Position numbers and translations under genes: made by a program
Notes under the pieces: generated by a model
Database searches by the model: none
The model's input: the letters and a program-made list of their open reading frames with translations, nothing else
Told to the model about the DNA's origin: nothing
From: Synergistaceae bacterium
Lineage (GTDB): Bacteria; Synergistota; Synergistia; Synergistales; Thermovirgaceae
Assembly: GCA_012729145.1 (NCBI GenBank)
Contig: JAAYDT010000028.1
Location: 1-41,892 of the forward strand
Direction: 5' to 3'
DNA: 41,892 nt
Shown here: positions 15,499-23,856 of the stretch, in pieces
Layout of the letters: each line of letters begins with the position of its first letter
How positions within the stretch are numbered: position 1 is the first letter of the stretch

Positions 15499-16260
15499 AT
15501 GAACCTGTATCACGTCGACCTTCACATCCATACGGTCCTCTCTCCCTGTGCGGAACTGGACATGGGGGCACCGGAGATCATCGCCCGCTGCAGGGACGAA
15601 GGGATCGACATGATCGCAATAACGGACCATAACTCGGCCCGGAATACAGAAGCGCTGTCAAGGGCTTCTGCGGGTTCGGGTGTCGCGATTATTAATGGAC
15701 TGGAGGTACAGTCCTCGGAGGACATTCATATTATCTGCCTTATGCCCGACGGTGAAACAGCGGGAGTCTTCGAGGAGTGGATCGTGGAACGGCTGCCCTG
15801 CATAAGGAACATCCCCGACAAATTCGGGACACAGCTCGTCATAGACGAGAACAACATCATTACCGGAGAGTCCGGCATTCTTCTGGTGCAGGGCATTGAT
15901 GCCACCGCCGACGAGATCGTTGACAGGGCAAGAGCCTTCGGAGGAATAAGCATACTGGCCCACATTGACCGCCCGGTCTACTCCTACGTGGCGGTCCTGG
16001 GGATGATCCCTAAGGATCTTGAGGTTGATGCAGTAGAGCTCTCGGCGAACCTGTCCGAGAAGGAAGCCCTCCAATGGCTCAATGAGACCGGGGGGAGGCC
16101 AGTGATAAGGTCCTCCGACGCCCACCGCATCCCGGACATCAGCATTGAAAGGACGACGCCGGTGTTGCTCAAAAAACCGTCCTTCGACGAGTTGGGTCTT
16201 GCTCTCAAGGGCATCCACGGGAGGAGGGTCCTCTGGCCCTGGGGGCAGGATCAAACCTGA
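15499..16260 (+). CDS. PHP-domain phosphoesterase
   Basis: A 253-residue metal-dependent phosphoesterase of the polymerase-and-histidinol-phosphatase family. The metal site is intact: HVDLHIHT at the start (H9, H11), AITDHN (D43, H44), ISILAHIDRP, and RSSDAHRIPD near the C-terminus. Relatives include 3',5'-nucleotide phosphatases and histidinol phosphatases, but the in-operon position in this type of redox locus is not explained by either. It starts 8 bases after the DRTGG-like gene and closes the regulatory half of the operon; about 80 bases later a promoter candidate precedes the catalytic half. Confidence 0.87.
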   Translation: MNLYHVDLHIHTVLSPCAELDMGAPEIIARCRDEGIDMIAITDHNSARNTEALSRASAGSGVAIINGLEVQSSEDIHIICLMPDGETAGVFEEWIVERLPCIRNIPDKFGTQLVIDENNIITGESGILLVQGIDATADEIVDRARAFGGISILAHIDRPVYSYVAVLGMIPKDLEVDAVELSANLSEKEALQWLNETGGRPVIRSSDAHRIPDISIERTTPVLLKKPSFDELGLALKGIHGRRVLWPWGQDQT

Positions 16261-16342
16261 CATCTTCCATACATACACAATGGACGAAGGGAGAACGTGC
16301 CCATGGGCCTTTAGGATTTTGTTCCATTCTGTTCAGTAAAGT

Positions 16343-16370
16343 TTGCAATAAACCCAGAAAGTGATATTAT
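16343..16370 (+). promoter_or_regulatory. internal promoter candidate for the NuoE-NuoF-FDH half of the operon
   Basis: TTGCAA (16343-16348), 16-base spacer and TATTAT (16365-16370), with a leader of about 50 bases before the GTG at 16427. It lies in the only sizeable gap (16261-16426) of the plus-strand locus. No hairpin terminator was seen upstream of it, so transcripts from 13021 may also read through. Confidence 0.6.
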
Positions 16371-16426
16371 TCACCTGCCTTTCAGGAACAGCAAGACACG
16401 AAAAATCTATTCAGGTGGTGGTCTTT

Positions 16427-16897
16427 GTGACGGTCCAGACAACAGATGTTGAAGGAAAGGTCAAGGCGATAATCGAACCCTGGAAAGGCAAAAAGGGAGG
16501 CCTGATCCCGATCCTCCAGGGTGTCCAGCACGAGTTCGGGTTTCTCCAGGAGGATGCCATGGAGATTATCTCCAGGGAGCTCAGGATACCGACAGCCGAG
16601 GTCTATGGCGTCGCTACCTTTTACGCCCAGTTCCATCTCAAGCCCAGGGGGAGACACATTATCAGGATATGCCGGGGTACGGCCTGCCACGTAAGAGGAA
16701 GCCTGAAGATCCTCGAGAGGGTCAAGGAGATACTCAAGATCGAAGAGAACGGGACCACCGAAGATCTTCGCTTCACCCTCGAACCTGTCGCGTGTCTAGG
16801 CGCATGTGGCCTGGCTCCCGTTGTAATGATAAATGACGTGACCTACGGAAGGCTTACCCCCGACGGGATCAAGCCTATCCTCGACAAGCACGAATAG
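16427..16897 (+). CDS. NuoE-like [2Fe-2S] subunit (HydC/HndA type)
   Basis: A 156-residue thioredoxin-fold subunit equivalent to the 24-kDa subunit of complex I and to the small subunit of multimeric bifurcating hydrogenases. It carries one [2Fe-2S] cluster; ligands C82, C87, C123 and C127 lie in ICRGTACHVRGS and ACLGACG. The N-terminal helical part (LIPILQGVQHEFGFL, AEVYGVATFYAQF) is typical. Electrons pass from the NuoF-like subunit. Start chosen at GTG 16427 with AGGTGG upstream; the frame is open to GTG 16361, which overlaps the promoter box. The gene is followed after 10 bases by a second ATPase. Confidence 0.92.
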   Translation: MTVQTTDVEGKVKAIIEPWKGKKGGLIPILQGVQHEFGFLQEDAMEIISRELRIPTAEVYGVATFYAQFHLKPRGRHIIRICRGTACHVRGSLKILERVKEILKIEENGTTEDLRFTLEPVACLGACGLAPVVMINDVTYGRLTPDGIKPILDKHE

Positions 16898-16907
16898 ACA
16901 CCCGACC

Positions 16908-17492
16908 ATGCTTCAGGACCTCTCCCAGTACATTCTCGATATTGCAGAGAATTCCCTGAAGGCCCGTGCATCAAGCGTAGAGATCGAGGTCAACGAGGAT
17001 ACCAGGGAGAACGTTCTTAGACTCAGGGTTAGCGACAACGGGGTGGGGCTGGACAGCGAACAGCTCTCCATGGTTGAGAATCCCTTCTTTACCACCCGTA
17101 CCGAAAGAAGAGTCGGGTTAGGAATACCCTTCCTCAGACAGGCTGCAGATACCTGCGACGGAAGTTTCGGGATACGTTCAGCAAAGGGGAGGGGCACCGT
17201 CATCGAAGCCAGTTTCAGAAGAGATTGCATCGATTGTCCTCCTCTCGGGGATATTCCGGCTACGATCATGACCCTCATGGTCGGGTGGCCCGAGAGGTCA
17301 TTTTTGTTCCGCTTCAGGTTCAACGATGACATCTTCGAAACAGGCACAGAAGAGCTGTTGCAGATCCTGGAAGACAGGGAATTATTGGCTTCTGCGGAAG
17401 TCGCACTATGGATCTCCCGCTACATGGAACAGGGTATCTACAATCTCCGAACAGGGGGGAATGAAGGTTTTGAAGAAGATTACCAGCCTTGA
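16908..17492 (+). CDS. GHKL ATP-binding protein with a short C-terminal domain
   Basis: A 194-residue protein: HATPase domain at about 1-105, with N15 in DIAENSLKA, DNGVGL (43-48), ENPFFTTR (57-64) and GLGIPF (70-75), then a domain of about 90 residues beginning with a Cys pair (CIDCPPLGD, C107 and C110) that I do not recognise. The NPFFTTR motif resembles the ATP lid of sensor histidine kinases, but there is no phosphoacceptor His domain or sensor. Comparable ATPases occur between the NuoE- and NuoF-like genes of multimeric hydrogenase operons; the function is not known. It overlaps the following HndB-like gene by 32 bases. Confidence 0.8.
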   Translation: MLQDLSQYILDIAENSLKARASSVEIEVNEDTRENVLRLRVSDNGVGLDSEQLSMVENPFFTTRTERRVGLGIPFLRQAADTCDGSFGIRSAKGRGTVIEASFRRDCIDCPPLGDIPATIMTLMVGWPERSFLFRFRFNDDIFETGTEELLQILEDRELLASAEVALWISRYMEQGIYNLRTGGNEGFEEDYQP

Positions 17493-17841
17493 GGATCTGA
17501 GAAGGATCAAGGAACAGTCGAAGGACCTTACTTCGGCCCGTTCCGGCGGCAAGACAAGGATCATAGTTGGAATGGGAACGTGTGGCATAGCGGCAGGCGC
17601 AAGGGAGGTCATGACGGTCATCCTTCAGGAGCTGGACAGGAGAGGGCTCAAGGATGTGGCTGTAGAGACCACCGGTTGCATAGGCATGTGCCAGAAGGAA
17701 CCGCTGGTGGACGTTATCCGTCCGGGCGAGCTCCGCACCACCTATGGCGACGTCGGACCCGCCGATGTTCCCAGGATCATAGTCGAACACATTGTCAACG
17801 GCAACATTGTCGAGGACAAGGTTGTCGGACAGACTGATTAG
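17461..17841 (+). CDS. HndB-like (2Fe-2S) thioredoxin-fold protein
   Basis: A 126-residue protein similar to HndB of NADP-reducing hydrogenases and to the N-terminal domain of the NuoF-like protein in the next gene. Cysteines are C41 (MGTCGIAAGA), C73 and C77 (TTGCIGMCQKEP). The second ligand expected in the N-terminal Cys pair is absent (C-x4-Gly), so cluster binding is uncertain; as I recall this is shared by HndB proteins. Start at ATG 17461 with GGGGGG close upstream, inside the end of the ATPase gene; TTG 17470 is an alternative start with better spacing. The NuoF-like gene begins 12 bases after its stop. Confidence 0.85.
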   Translation: MKVLKKITSLEDLRRIKEQSKDLTSARSGGKTRIIVGMGTCGIAAGAREVMTVILQELDRRGLKDVAVETTGCIGMCQKEPLVDVIRPGELRTTYGDVGPADVPRIIVEHIVNGNIVEDKVVGQTD

Positions 17842-17853
17842 GGGGCTCTGAAG

Positions 17854-19650
17854 ATGGCTTTGTATCGCGCCCACGTTCTGGTTTGTAAGGGTACAGGTTG
17901 CACGGCAAGCGGCTCAGGCTCCGTTTACGACGCCTTGAAGGAGGAACTGGAGCGTCGTGGACTGGACAAGGAGGTCATGCTGGTCGAGACAGGGTGTCAC
18001 GGGATGTGCGAAATGGGACCCATCGTCGTTGTCTACCCTGAGGGCTCCTTCTACTGCCGGGTGACCCCGGAGGATGTTCCGGAGCTTGTCGAGGAGCATC
18101 TTTACAAGGGCAGGGTCCTTCAGAGGCTTCTTTACACAACCCCTGACGAAGAGAAACACAGGATCCCCCACTACAGAGATATTCCTTTCTACGGAAAGCA
18201 GCGGAGGATAGTTCTTCGAAATTGCGGTTACATAAACCCAGACAACATTGAGGAGTATATCGCCAGGGACGGATACCAGGCGCTGGCCAGGGCCCTTCTC
18301 GAGTTTTCCCCGGAGGAGACCCTGGACATCGTCAAGAGATCCGGTCTGAGGGGGCGCGGGGGAGCCGGATTCCCCACGGGCAAGAAGTGGGAGTTCGCCA
18401 GGATGGCCCCGGGGGACAAAAAGTATATCGTATGCAACGCCGACGAGGGCGACCCTGGTGCTTTCATGGACCGTTCGGTCCTTGAGGGTGATCCTCACAG
18501 CGTGGTCGAAGGGATGCTTATCGGAGCCTATGTCATTGGTTCCGACGAAGGTTACATATACTGCAGGGCAGAATACCCACTGGCCATCAAGCGCCTGGTG
18601 ACCGCCATCCAGCAAGCCGAGGAGATGGGCCTCATAGGTGACAACATCATGGGGACGGACTTCTCCTTCCATCTCCACATCAAGGAGGGCGCAGGCGCAT
18701 TCGTCTGCGGGGAGGAGACAGCTCTCATGGCCTCCATCGAGGGCAAGCGCGGCATGCCCAACCCGCGTCCCCCATTCCCGGCCAACTCGGGACTTTGGGG
18801 GAAGCCGACCAATATTAACAACGTGGAAACATGGGCCAACATACCGCAGATAATCCTGAACGGCGCCGAATGGTTCAGCAGCGTCGGGACGGAGACATCG
18901 AAGGGGACCAAGATATTCGCTCTCACCGGCAAGGTCAACAACACCGGCCTCGTCGAGGCACCCATGGGGATGTCTCTCAGAGAGGTCATCTTTGATATCG
19001 GCGGCGGCATACCGAACGGAAAGAAGTTCAAGGCAGTACAGCTTGGCGGTCCTTCCGGAGGGTGCCTGCCGGAATCGATGCTCGACACGCCTGTCGATTA
19101 TGAATCGATCAATGCTACCGGCGCCATTATGGGGTCGGGAGGAATGGTCGTAACCGACGAAGACACCTGTATCGTGGACTTCGCCAAGTTCTTCCTGACC
19201 TTCGTCCAGAACGAATCCTGCGGCAAGTGCCCCTTCTGCAGGATCGGGACCAGGAGGATGCTGGAGATCCTGGAACGCATCTGCGAAGGCAAGGGGAAGA
19301 TGGAAGACCTTGACCTTCTGGAGGATCTTGCTCAGAAAGTCAAGGACGGCTCCCTCTGTGCCCTGGGGGGGACGGCGCCCAACCCGGTGCTGACCACTCT
19401 CAAGTACTTCCGTGATGAGTACGTCGCCCACACCGTCGACAAGAAATGCCCGGCCAAGGTCTGTCCTGCCCTGATACAGTACACCATCGACCCGGCCAAG
19501 TGCATCGGGTGCACCAAGTGCGCACGCCAGTGCCCTGTCAACGCGATCAGCGGCGAGATCAAGAAGCCTCATCTCATTGACCAGGACACCTGCATCAAGT
19601 GCGGACAGTGCATGGCGGTATGCCCGGTCAAGGCAATAAGCGTTGAATAA
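17854..19650 (+). CDS. NuoF-like NADH-binding flavoprotein subunit (HydB/HndC type)
   Basis: A 598-residue subunit that oxidises or reduces NAD(H) at FMN. Domains: N-terminal [2Fe-2S] thioredoxin-like domain (C11, C16, C48, C52); FMN/NADH domain with RGRGGAGFPTGKKW (166-179) and CNADEGDPGAFMDR (194-207); the SLBB-like domain; the [4Fe-4S] site C456, C459, C462, C502 (ESCGKCPFCRIGT); and a C-terminal double [4Fe-4S] ferredoxin (C550, C553, C556, C560; C580, C583, C586, C590). The extra ferredoxin end is typical of bifurcating hydrogenases and the Sporomusa-type Nfn rather than of complex I. Start at ATG 17854, with AGGGGGC upstream; the formate dehydrogenase gene follows after 16 bases. Confidence 0.95.
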   Translation: MALYRAHVLVCKGTGCTASGSGSVYDALKEELERRGLDKEVMLVETGCHGMCEMGPIVVVYPEGSFYCRVTPEDVPELVEEHLYKGRVLQRLLYTTPDEEKHRIPHYRDIPFYGKQRRIVLRNCGYINPDNIEEYIARDGYQALARALLEFSPEETLDIVKRSGLRGRGGAGFPTGKKWEFARMAPGDKKYIVCNADEGDPGAFMDRSVLEGDPHSVVEGMLIGAYVIGSDEGYIYCRAEYPLAIKRLVTAIQQAEEMGLIGDNIMGTDFSFHLHIKEGAGAFVCGEETALMASIEGKRGMPNPRPPFPANSGLWGKPTNINNVETWANIPQIILNGAEWFSSVGTETSKGTKIFALTGKVNNTGLVEAPMGMSLREVIFDIGGGIPNGKKFKAVQLGGPSGGCLPESMLDTPVDYESINATGAIMGSGGMVVTDEDTCIVDFAKFFLTFVQNESCGKCPFCRIGTRRMLEILERICEGKGKMEDLDLLEDLAQKVKDGSLCALGGTAPNPVLTTLKYFRDEYVAHTVDKKCPAKVCPALIQYTIDPAKCIGCTKCARQCPVNAISGEIKKPHLIDQDTCIKCGQCMAVCPVKAISVE

Positions 19651-19666
19651 GGAGGATCTTTGAACG

Positions 19667-22600
19667 ATGGATCGAGACGTAAAAGTTATCCTTAACGGGA
19701 AAGAGGTCTTCGGCTATCGAGGCCAGAAGATCCTGGAGCTATGCGCTGAGAACGGCATAGAGATACCCACGCTCTGTTACGACCCGCACCTGACCCTTCA
19801 CGGGGGTTGTTCCCTTTGCCTGGTCGAGGTGAAGGGAGCGAGGAACCTGGTCAGGGCATGCGCCATGCCTATTAACAACGGCATGGAGATCCAGACCATG
19901 ACCGACCGGGTCTACGGAGCCAGACAGCTTGCCCTGCAACTTCTACTCTCAGACCACGTGGGCGACTGTCGCCCCCCGTGCCAGCTTGCCTGCCCTGCCA
20001 GAGGGGATGTCAAGGGCTACGTCAACTACGCAGCTGAAGGCGAGTACCGCGCATCTCTCGAAGCGCTCCACGATAACATCACCCTCCCGGCCTCTATCGG
20101 CCGAATCTGCCCTGCGCCTTGCGAGGAGAAGTGCCGCAGGAACTTCGTCGACGAAGAACCCGTCTCTATTCGTGAGATCAAGAGGTTCATCGGGGACTGG
20201 GGCATCGCCTCCGGCGACCTGGGAAACATCCCCGAGATCAAGGAGAACGGCAAGAAGGTGGCCATAGTCGGGGGGGGGCCTGCTGGCGTATCTGCCGCCT
20301 ATTACCTGAGAAGAATGGGCTACGCTGTAACCCTTTTCGACAAGGAACCGGCCCTGGGTGGAATGATGAGGTACGGAATACCCGACTACCGGCTCCCACA
20401 ACCTATCCTGCAGAAGGAGATCGACTGGATCCTCGCCCACGGCATCGAGACCAGACTTGACACTGCCCTCGGCAGGGACGTGACCCTGGATGAGTTAAGG
20501 AAGAGCTACGATTCAGTCCTGCTTGCCATGGGATGCTGGAAGTCAATGCCCATGAGAGTCCCCGGAGAGGACCTCAAGGGGGTCCTGGGCGGTATTAACT
20601 TCCTTTACGAGGTCAACAACGGACGCAAGGTCGATCTTGGGAGCAAGGTGGCTGTCATCGGCGGCGGGAACACCGCCATGGACGCAGCCAGGTGCGCCCT
20701 CCGCTACGGCGCCGGAAAGGTTTACGTGGTCTACCGCAGGACCCGCGAGGAGATGCCCGCGGAGAAAATGGAGATCGACGAAGCGATGGAAGAGGGAGTG
20801 GAGTTCATCTTCCTTGCTGCCCCGGTGGCGGTGGAAGGTAACGGTAAGGTCGAAAGGATAGTCTGCGAGAAGATGGAACTCGGCGAACCCGATGCTTCAG
20901 GCCGCAGAAGACCTGTCCCCACCGGTGAGCAGTTCACCCTCGAAGTGGACACGGTGATTGCAGCCATTGGACAGGGAGCCGACCTTACCCCTCTCCCCGG
21001 TGAGATGCATGACGGCAGGAAGGTCAGCTCCGACAAGCACTTTGCGACACCAATGGAGGGGGTCTTTGTCTGCGGCGACCTCAACACCGGCCCCGATATC
21101 GCCGTTGCCGCAATAGGCGAAGGCCACTGGGCCGCCGAATCGATCAACCACTTCATCCAGGAAGGCGTACCACACAGACCCTTCGAATGCGACGTCGTAC
21201 GGGACGATCTCGGGCCAGAGGACTTCCTCGACGAGGAGAAACAGCCACAGGAGCACCCCGTCCACTGTCCGGGAGATGTTCGCCTGTCAAGGCCCTTCGA
21301 AGAGTACAACCTGGGGCTTTCCGAGGAGCAGGTGCTCAGGGATGGAAGCCGCTGCATGAAGTGCGGCTGCGCAGATGTCCACGAATGCAAGCTGAGGAAG
21401 TTCGGGACAGATTACGAGGCAGATCCGGAGACCTTCCCGAAGGGTGAGTACTCTAGACCCCAGAGGACGGTCGAAGCCAACAAGTATTACCTCAGGAATA
21501 TGGACAAGTGCATCTCCTGCGGGGTCTGCGTAAGGGCATGCAGCCAGCAGGCCATCTACAGCGCCATCGATTTCCAGCACAGGGGGATGAAGACCCTGAT
21601 CGCGCCGGCCCTGGACCGGGGGATAGAGGATTCGACCTGCGTCTTCTGCGGCCAGTGCGTACAGCTCTGCCCCACAGGAGCGCTGACGGAGAACTCTGTC
21701 CACGGCATAAGCCGACCGTCAAGATCAAGGGTCGTCAAGACCATCTGCTCCTACTGCGGGGTCGGCTGCGAGCTGAACATCCATGTTGACGAGCTCACCG
21801 GAAAGATATGGAACGTTACCACCGACTACGACAGCGCCACCTCTATGAACAACGGGAGATGCTGCGTGAAGGGCCGGTTCGCCTGGAGTTTCGTCCACAG
21901 CGAAGACAGGCTCAGAAAACCTCTGATAAAGGAGAAGGGCGTCTTCCGGGAAGCATCCTGGGACGAGGCTCTGGGTCTGGTGGCGAAGAAGTTCACCGGG
22001 TTCAGGGATTCCAGCGGCCCCGATTCGTTGGCGTTCTTCACCTCTGCGCGCTGTACCAACGAGGAGAACTACCTGCTCCAGCGCTTCGCAAGGGAGGTGA
22101 TGGGCACTAACAACGTCGACCACTGTGCCCATCTCTGACACAGTCCCACAGTTGCGGGTCTCGGCGAGACCCTCGGAAGCGGAGCAATGACCAACGATTA
22201 CGAGTCCATCAGGCACGCCGATGTCGCCCTGGTGATAGGATCCAACACGACGGAGAACCACCCCGTGATAGGGTCCTGGCTCAAGGAACAGCAAAAGAAC
22301 GGCAAGACCAGCCTGATCGTATGCGACCCGAGAAGGATAGAGCTCGACGACTTTGCCGACATCAAGGTGAGGCATCGTTCAGGGAGCGACGTGGCCCTTC
22401 TCAACGGGCTGATGAACATTATCATCAGCGAAGGTCTCTATGAAAGTGAGTTCGTCGAGAAGAACGTCGAGAAGTTCGATGAACTCAAGAACCTCGTTGC
22501 CGAGTACACTCCCGGCAAGGTAAGCGCCATCACCGGCGTTCCCGAACAGACCCTGAAAGAAGCTGCAAGGACCTATGCCAAGGGACCGAACTCGGCGATC

Positions 22601-23770
22601 TTCTACACCATGGGGATCACCCAGCACAAGTACGGAACGAACAATGTCAAGACCGTGGCCAACCTTGCCCTGCTCTGCGGAATGCTCGGAAGACCCGGAA
22701 CCGGCGTCAACCCGCTGAGGGGACAGAACAATGTCCAGGGCGCCTGTGACATGGGCTGTCTGCCCGCGCTGCTCCCCGGCTATCTCAACATAGCCAAGAG
22801 CACCGAACAGGCCGTCGAGAAGGTTAAAAAGCTCTGGAACGCCAAGCTGCCAACGGCGCCTGGCAGATCCATAGTCAAGATCATAGAGGGAGCCGCCAGT
22901 GGCGAGATCAAGGGACTCTTCATAATGGGAGAGAACCCCATGGTCAGCGACCCGGACACGAATCACGTCAGGCATGCCCTTGAGAACACCGAGTTCCTCG
23001 TGGTCCAGGACATTTTCCTGACCGAGACGGCCCAGCTGGCGGACGTGGTATTCCCCGCGACCTGCTGGGCCGAAAAGGACGGGACCTTCACCAACACCTG
23101 CAGGGCCGTCCAGAGGATCCGCAAGGCCGTAAACGCACCCGGAGAGGCCCGGCCGGACTGGGAGATCATCCTGGACCTGGCAAAGGCCTGCGGGGCGAAG
23201 TGGAACTACAGCTCACCTGCAGATGTAATGGAGGAGATCAGTCGGTTCGTACCCCAGTACGGGGGCGTTTCCTACGACAGGCTGGACCAGGGTCCGTTAA
23301 TGTGGCCCTGCCCGGACAAGGACCATCCCGGGACACCAAACCTTTACACCACCGGCTTCCCCCGGGGCAAGGCCACCTTTGTACCATGCGAGTGGAATGA
23401 ACCCCACGAGTGGCCCGACGCCGAGTACCCCTTCCTGGCCACCACTGGAAGGTCGCTCTACCACTACCACACTGGCACCATGACGAGAAGGACCCCATCC
23501 GCGGAGTTCATCAAGTCGCTGTACATTGAGGTCAACCCTGAGGACGCGGCGGCAATGGGGTTGGGCGAGGGAGACGATGTGAAGGTCACATCGAGGCGTG
23601 GCAGCGTAGTAGGCGAAGCAAGGATCACAGACAGGGTCCCGCCGAAGATGGTTTTCGTGCCGTTCCACTTCGGAGAGCAGCCCGCTAATGCCCTTACGGC
23701 CTCGGTCTGGGACATTTCCACAGAGACCCCGGCGTACAAGATCAACGCCGTGAAGGTCGAGAAAGCCTAG
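19667..23770 (+). CDS. selenocysteine formate dehydrogenase fused to a GltD/NfnB-like NAD(P)H module
   Basis: One continuous frame of 1367 residues if the UGA at 22136-22138 is read as selenocysteine (U824). Order: [2Fe-2S] ferredoxin (C37, C48, C51, C65); CxxxCxxxC linker (C101, C105, C109); GltD/NfnB-like FAD-NAD(P)H domain (about 115-500) with GGGPAG (202-207) and GGGNTA (332-337); a four-Cys motif (C563, C566, C568, C574); two [4Fe-4S] sites (C615-C625, C658-C668); then the molybdopterin domain with [4Fe-4S] ligands C694, C697, C701 and C732 or C733. The active site [22 protein letters not shown] matches DCCARV-U-HGPSVAGL of E. coli FdhF, and [13 protein letters not shown] is diagnostic. 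It should interconvert formate and CO2 and pass electrons to NAD(P) and, with the NuoE/NuoF partners, to NAD and ferredoxin. An AAGGAGG site precedes ATG 19667. Confidence 0.93.
22136..22172 (+). promoter_or_regulatory. selenocysteine UGA codon with a bacterial SECIS-like hairpin
   Basis: The in-frame TGA (22136-22138) is followed by GGGTCTC (22156-22162), loop GGC (22163-22165) and GAGACCC (22166-22172), a perfect 7-bp stem. The apical loop contains G residues and lies about 24 bases after the UGA, within the spacing usual for bacterial SECIS elements, which recruit SelB. Codons on both sides encode conserved formate dehydrogenase sequence. Confidence 0.88.
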
Positions 23771-23791
23771 AAGGGATCTGCATCTACAATG

Positions 23792-23828
23792 AAACGGGGC
23801 CCGGGATCATCCCGGGCCCCGTTTTTTT
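23792..23828 (+). terminator. rho-independent terminator of the formate dehydrogenase operon
   Basis: Perfect 15-bp stem (23792-23806 with 23810-23824), loop TCA, then a T run to 23828. It lies 22 bases after the stop at 23770. On the minus strand the tail is only TTTCATTG, so it could help to end the converging EF-G-2 transcript but less strongly. Confidence 0.95.
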
Positions 23829-23856
23829 GGACTGGGTCTTCCCAAGGCATTGCAGA

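Noticed and set aside
17914-19572. Long open frame on the minus strand opposite the NuoF-like gene
   Set aside because: It is a shadow of a well-conserved plus-strand gene with clear cofactor motifs; its translation has no recognisable domain.
22136-22138. Stop codon splitting the formate dehydrogenase into two genes or making a pseudogene
   Set aside because: Frame and conserved sequence continue on both sides and the position is the known selenocysteine site; a SECIS-like hairpin follows.
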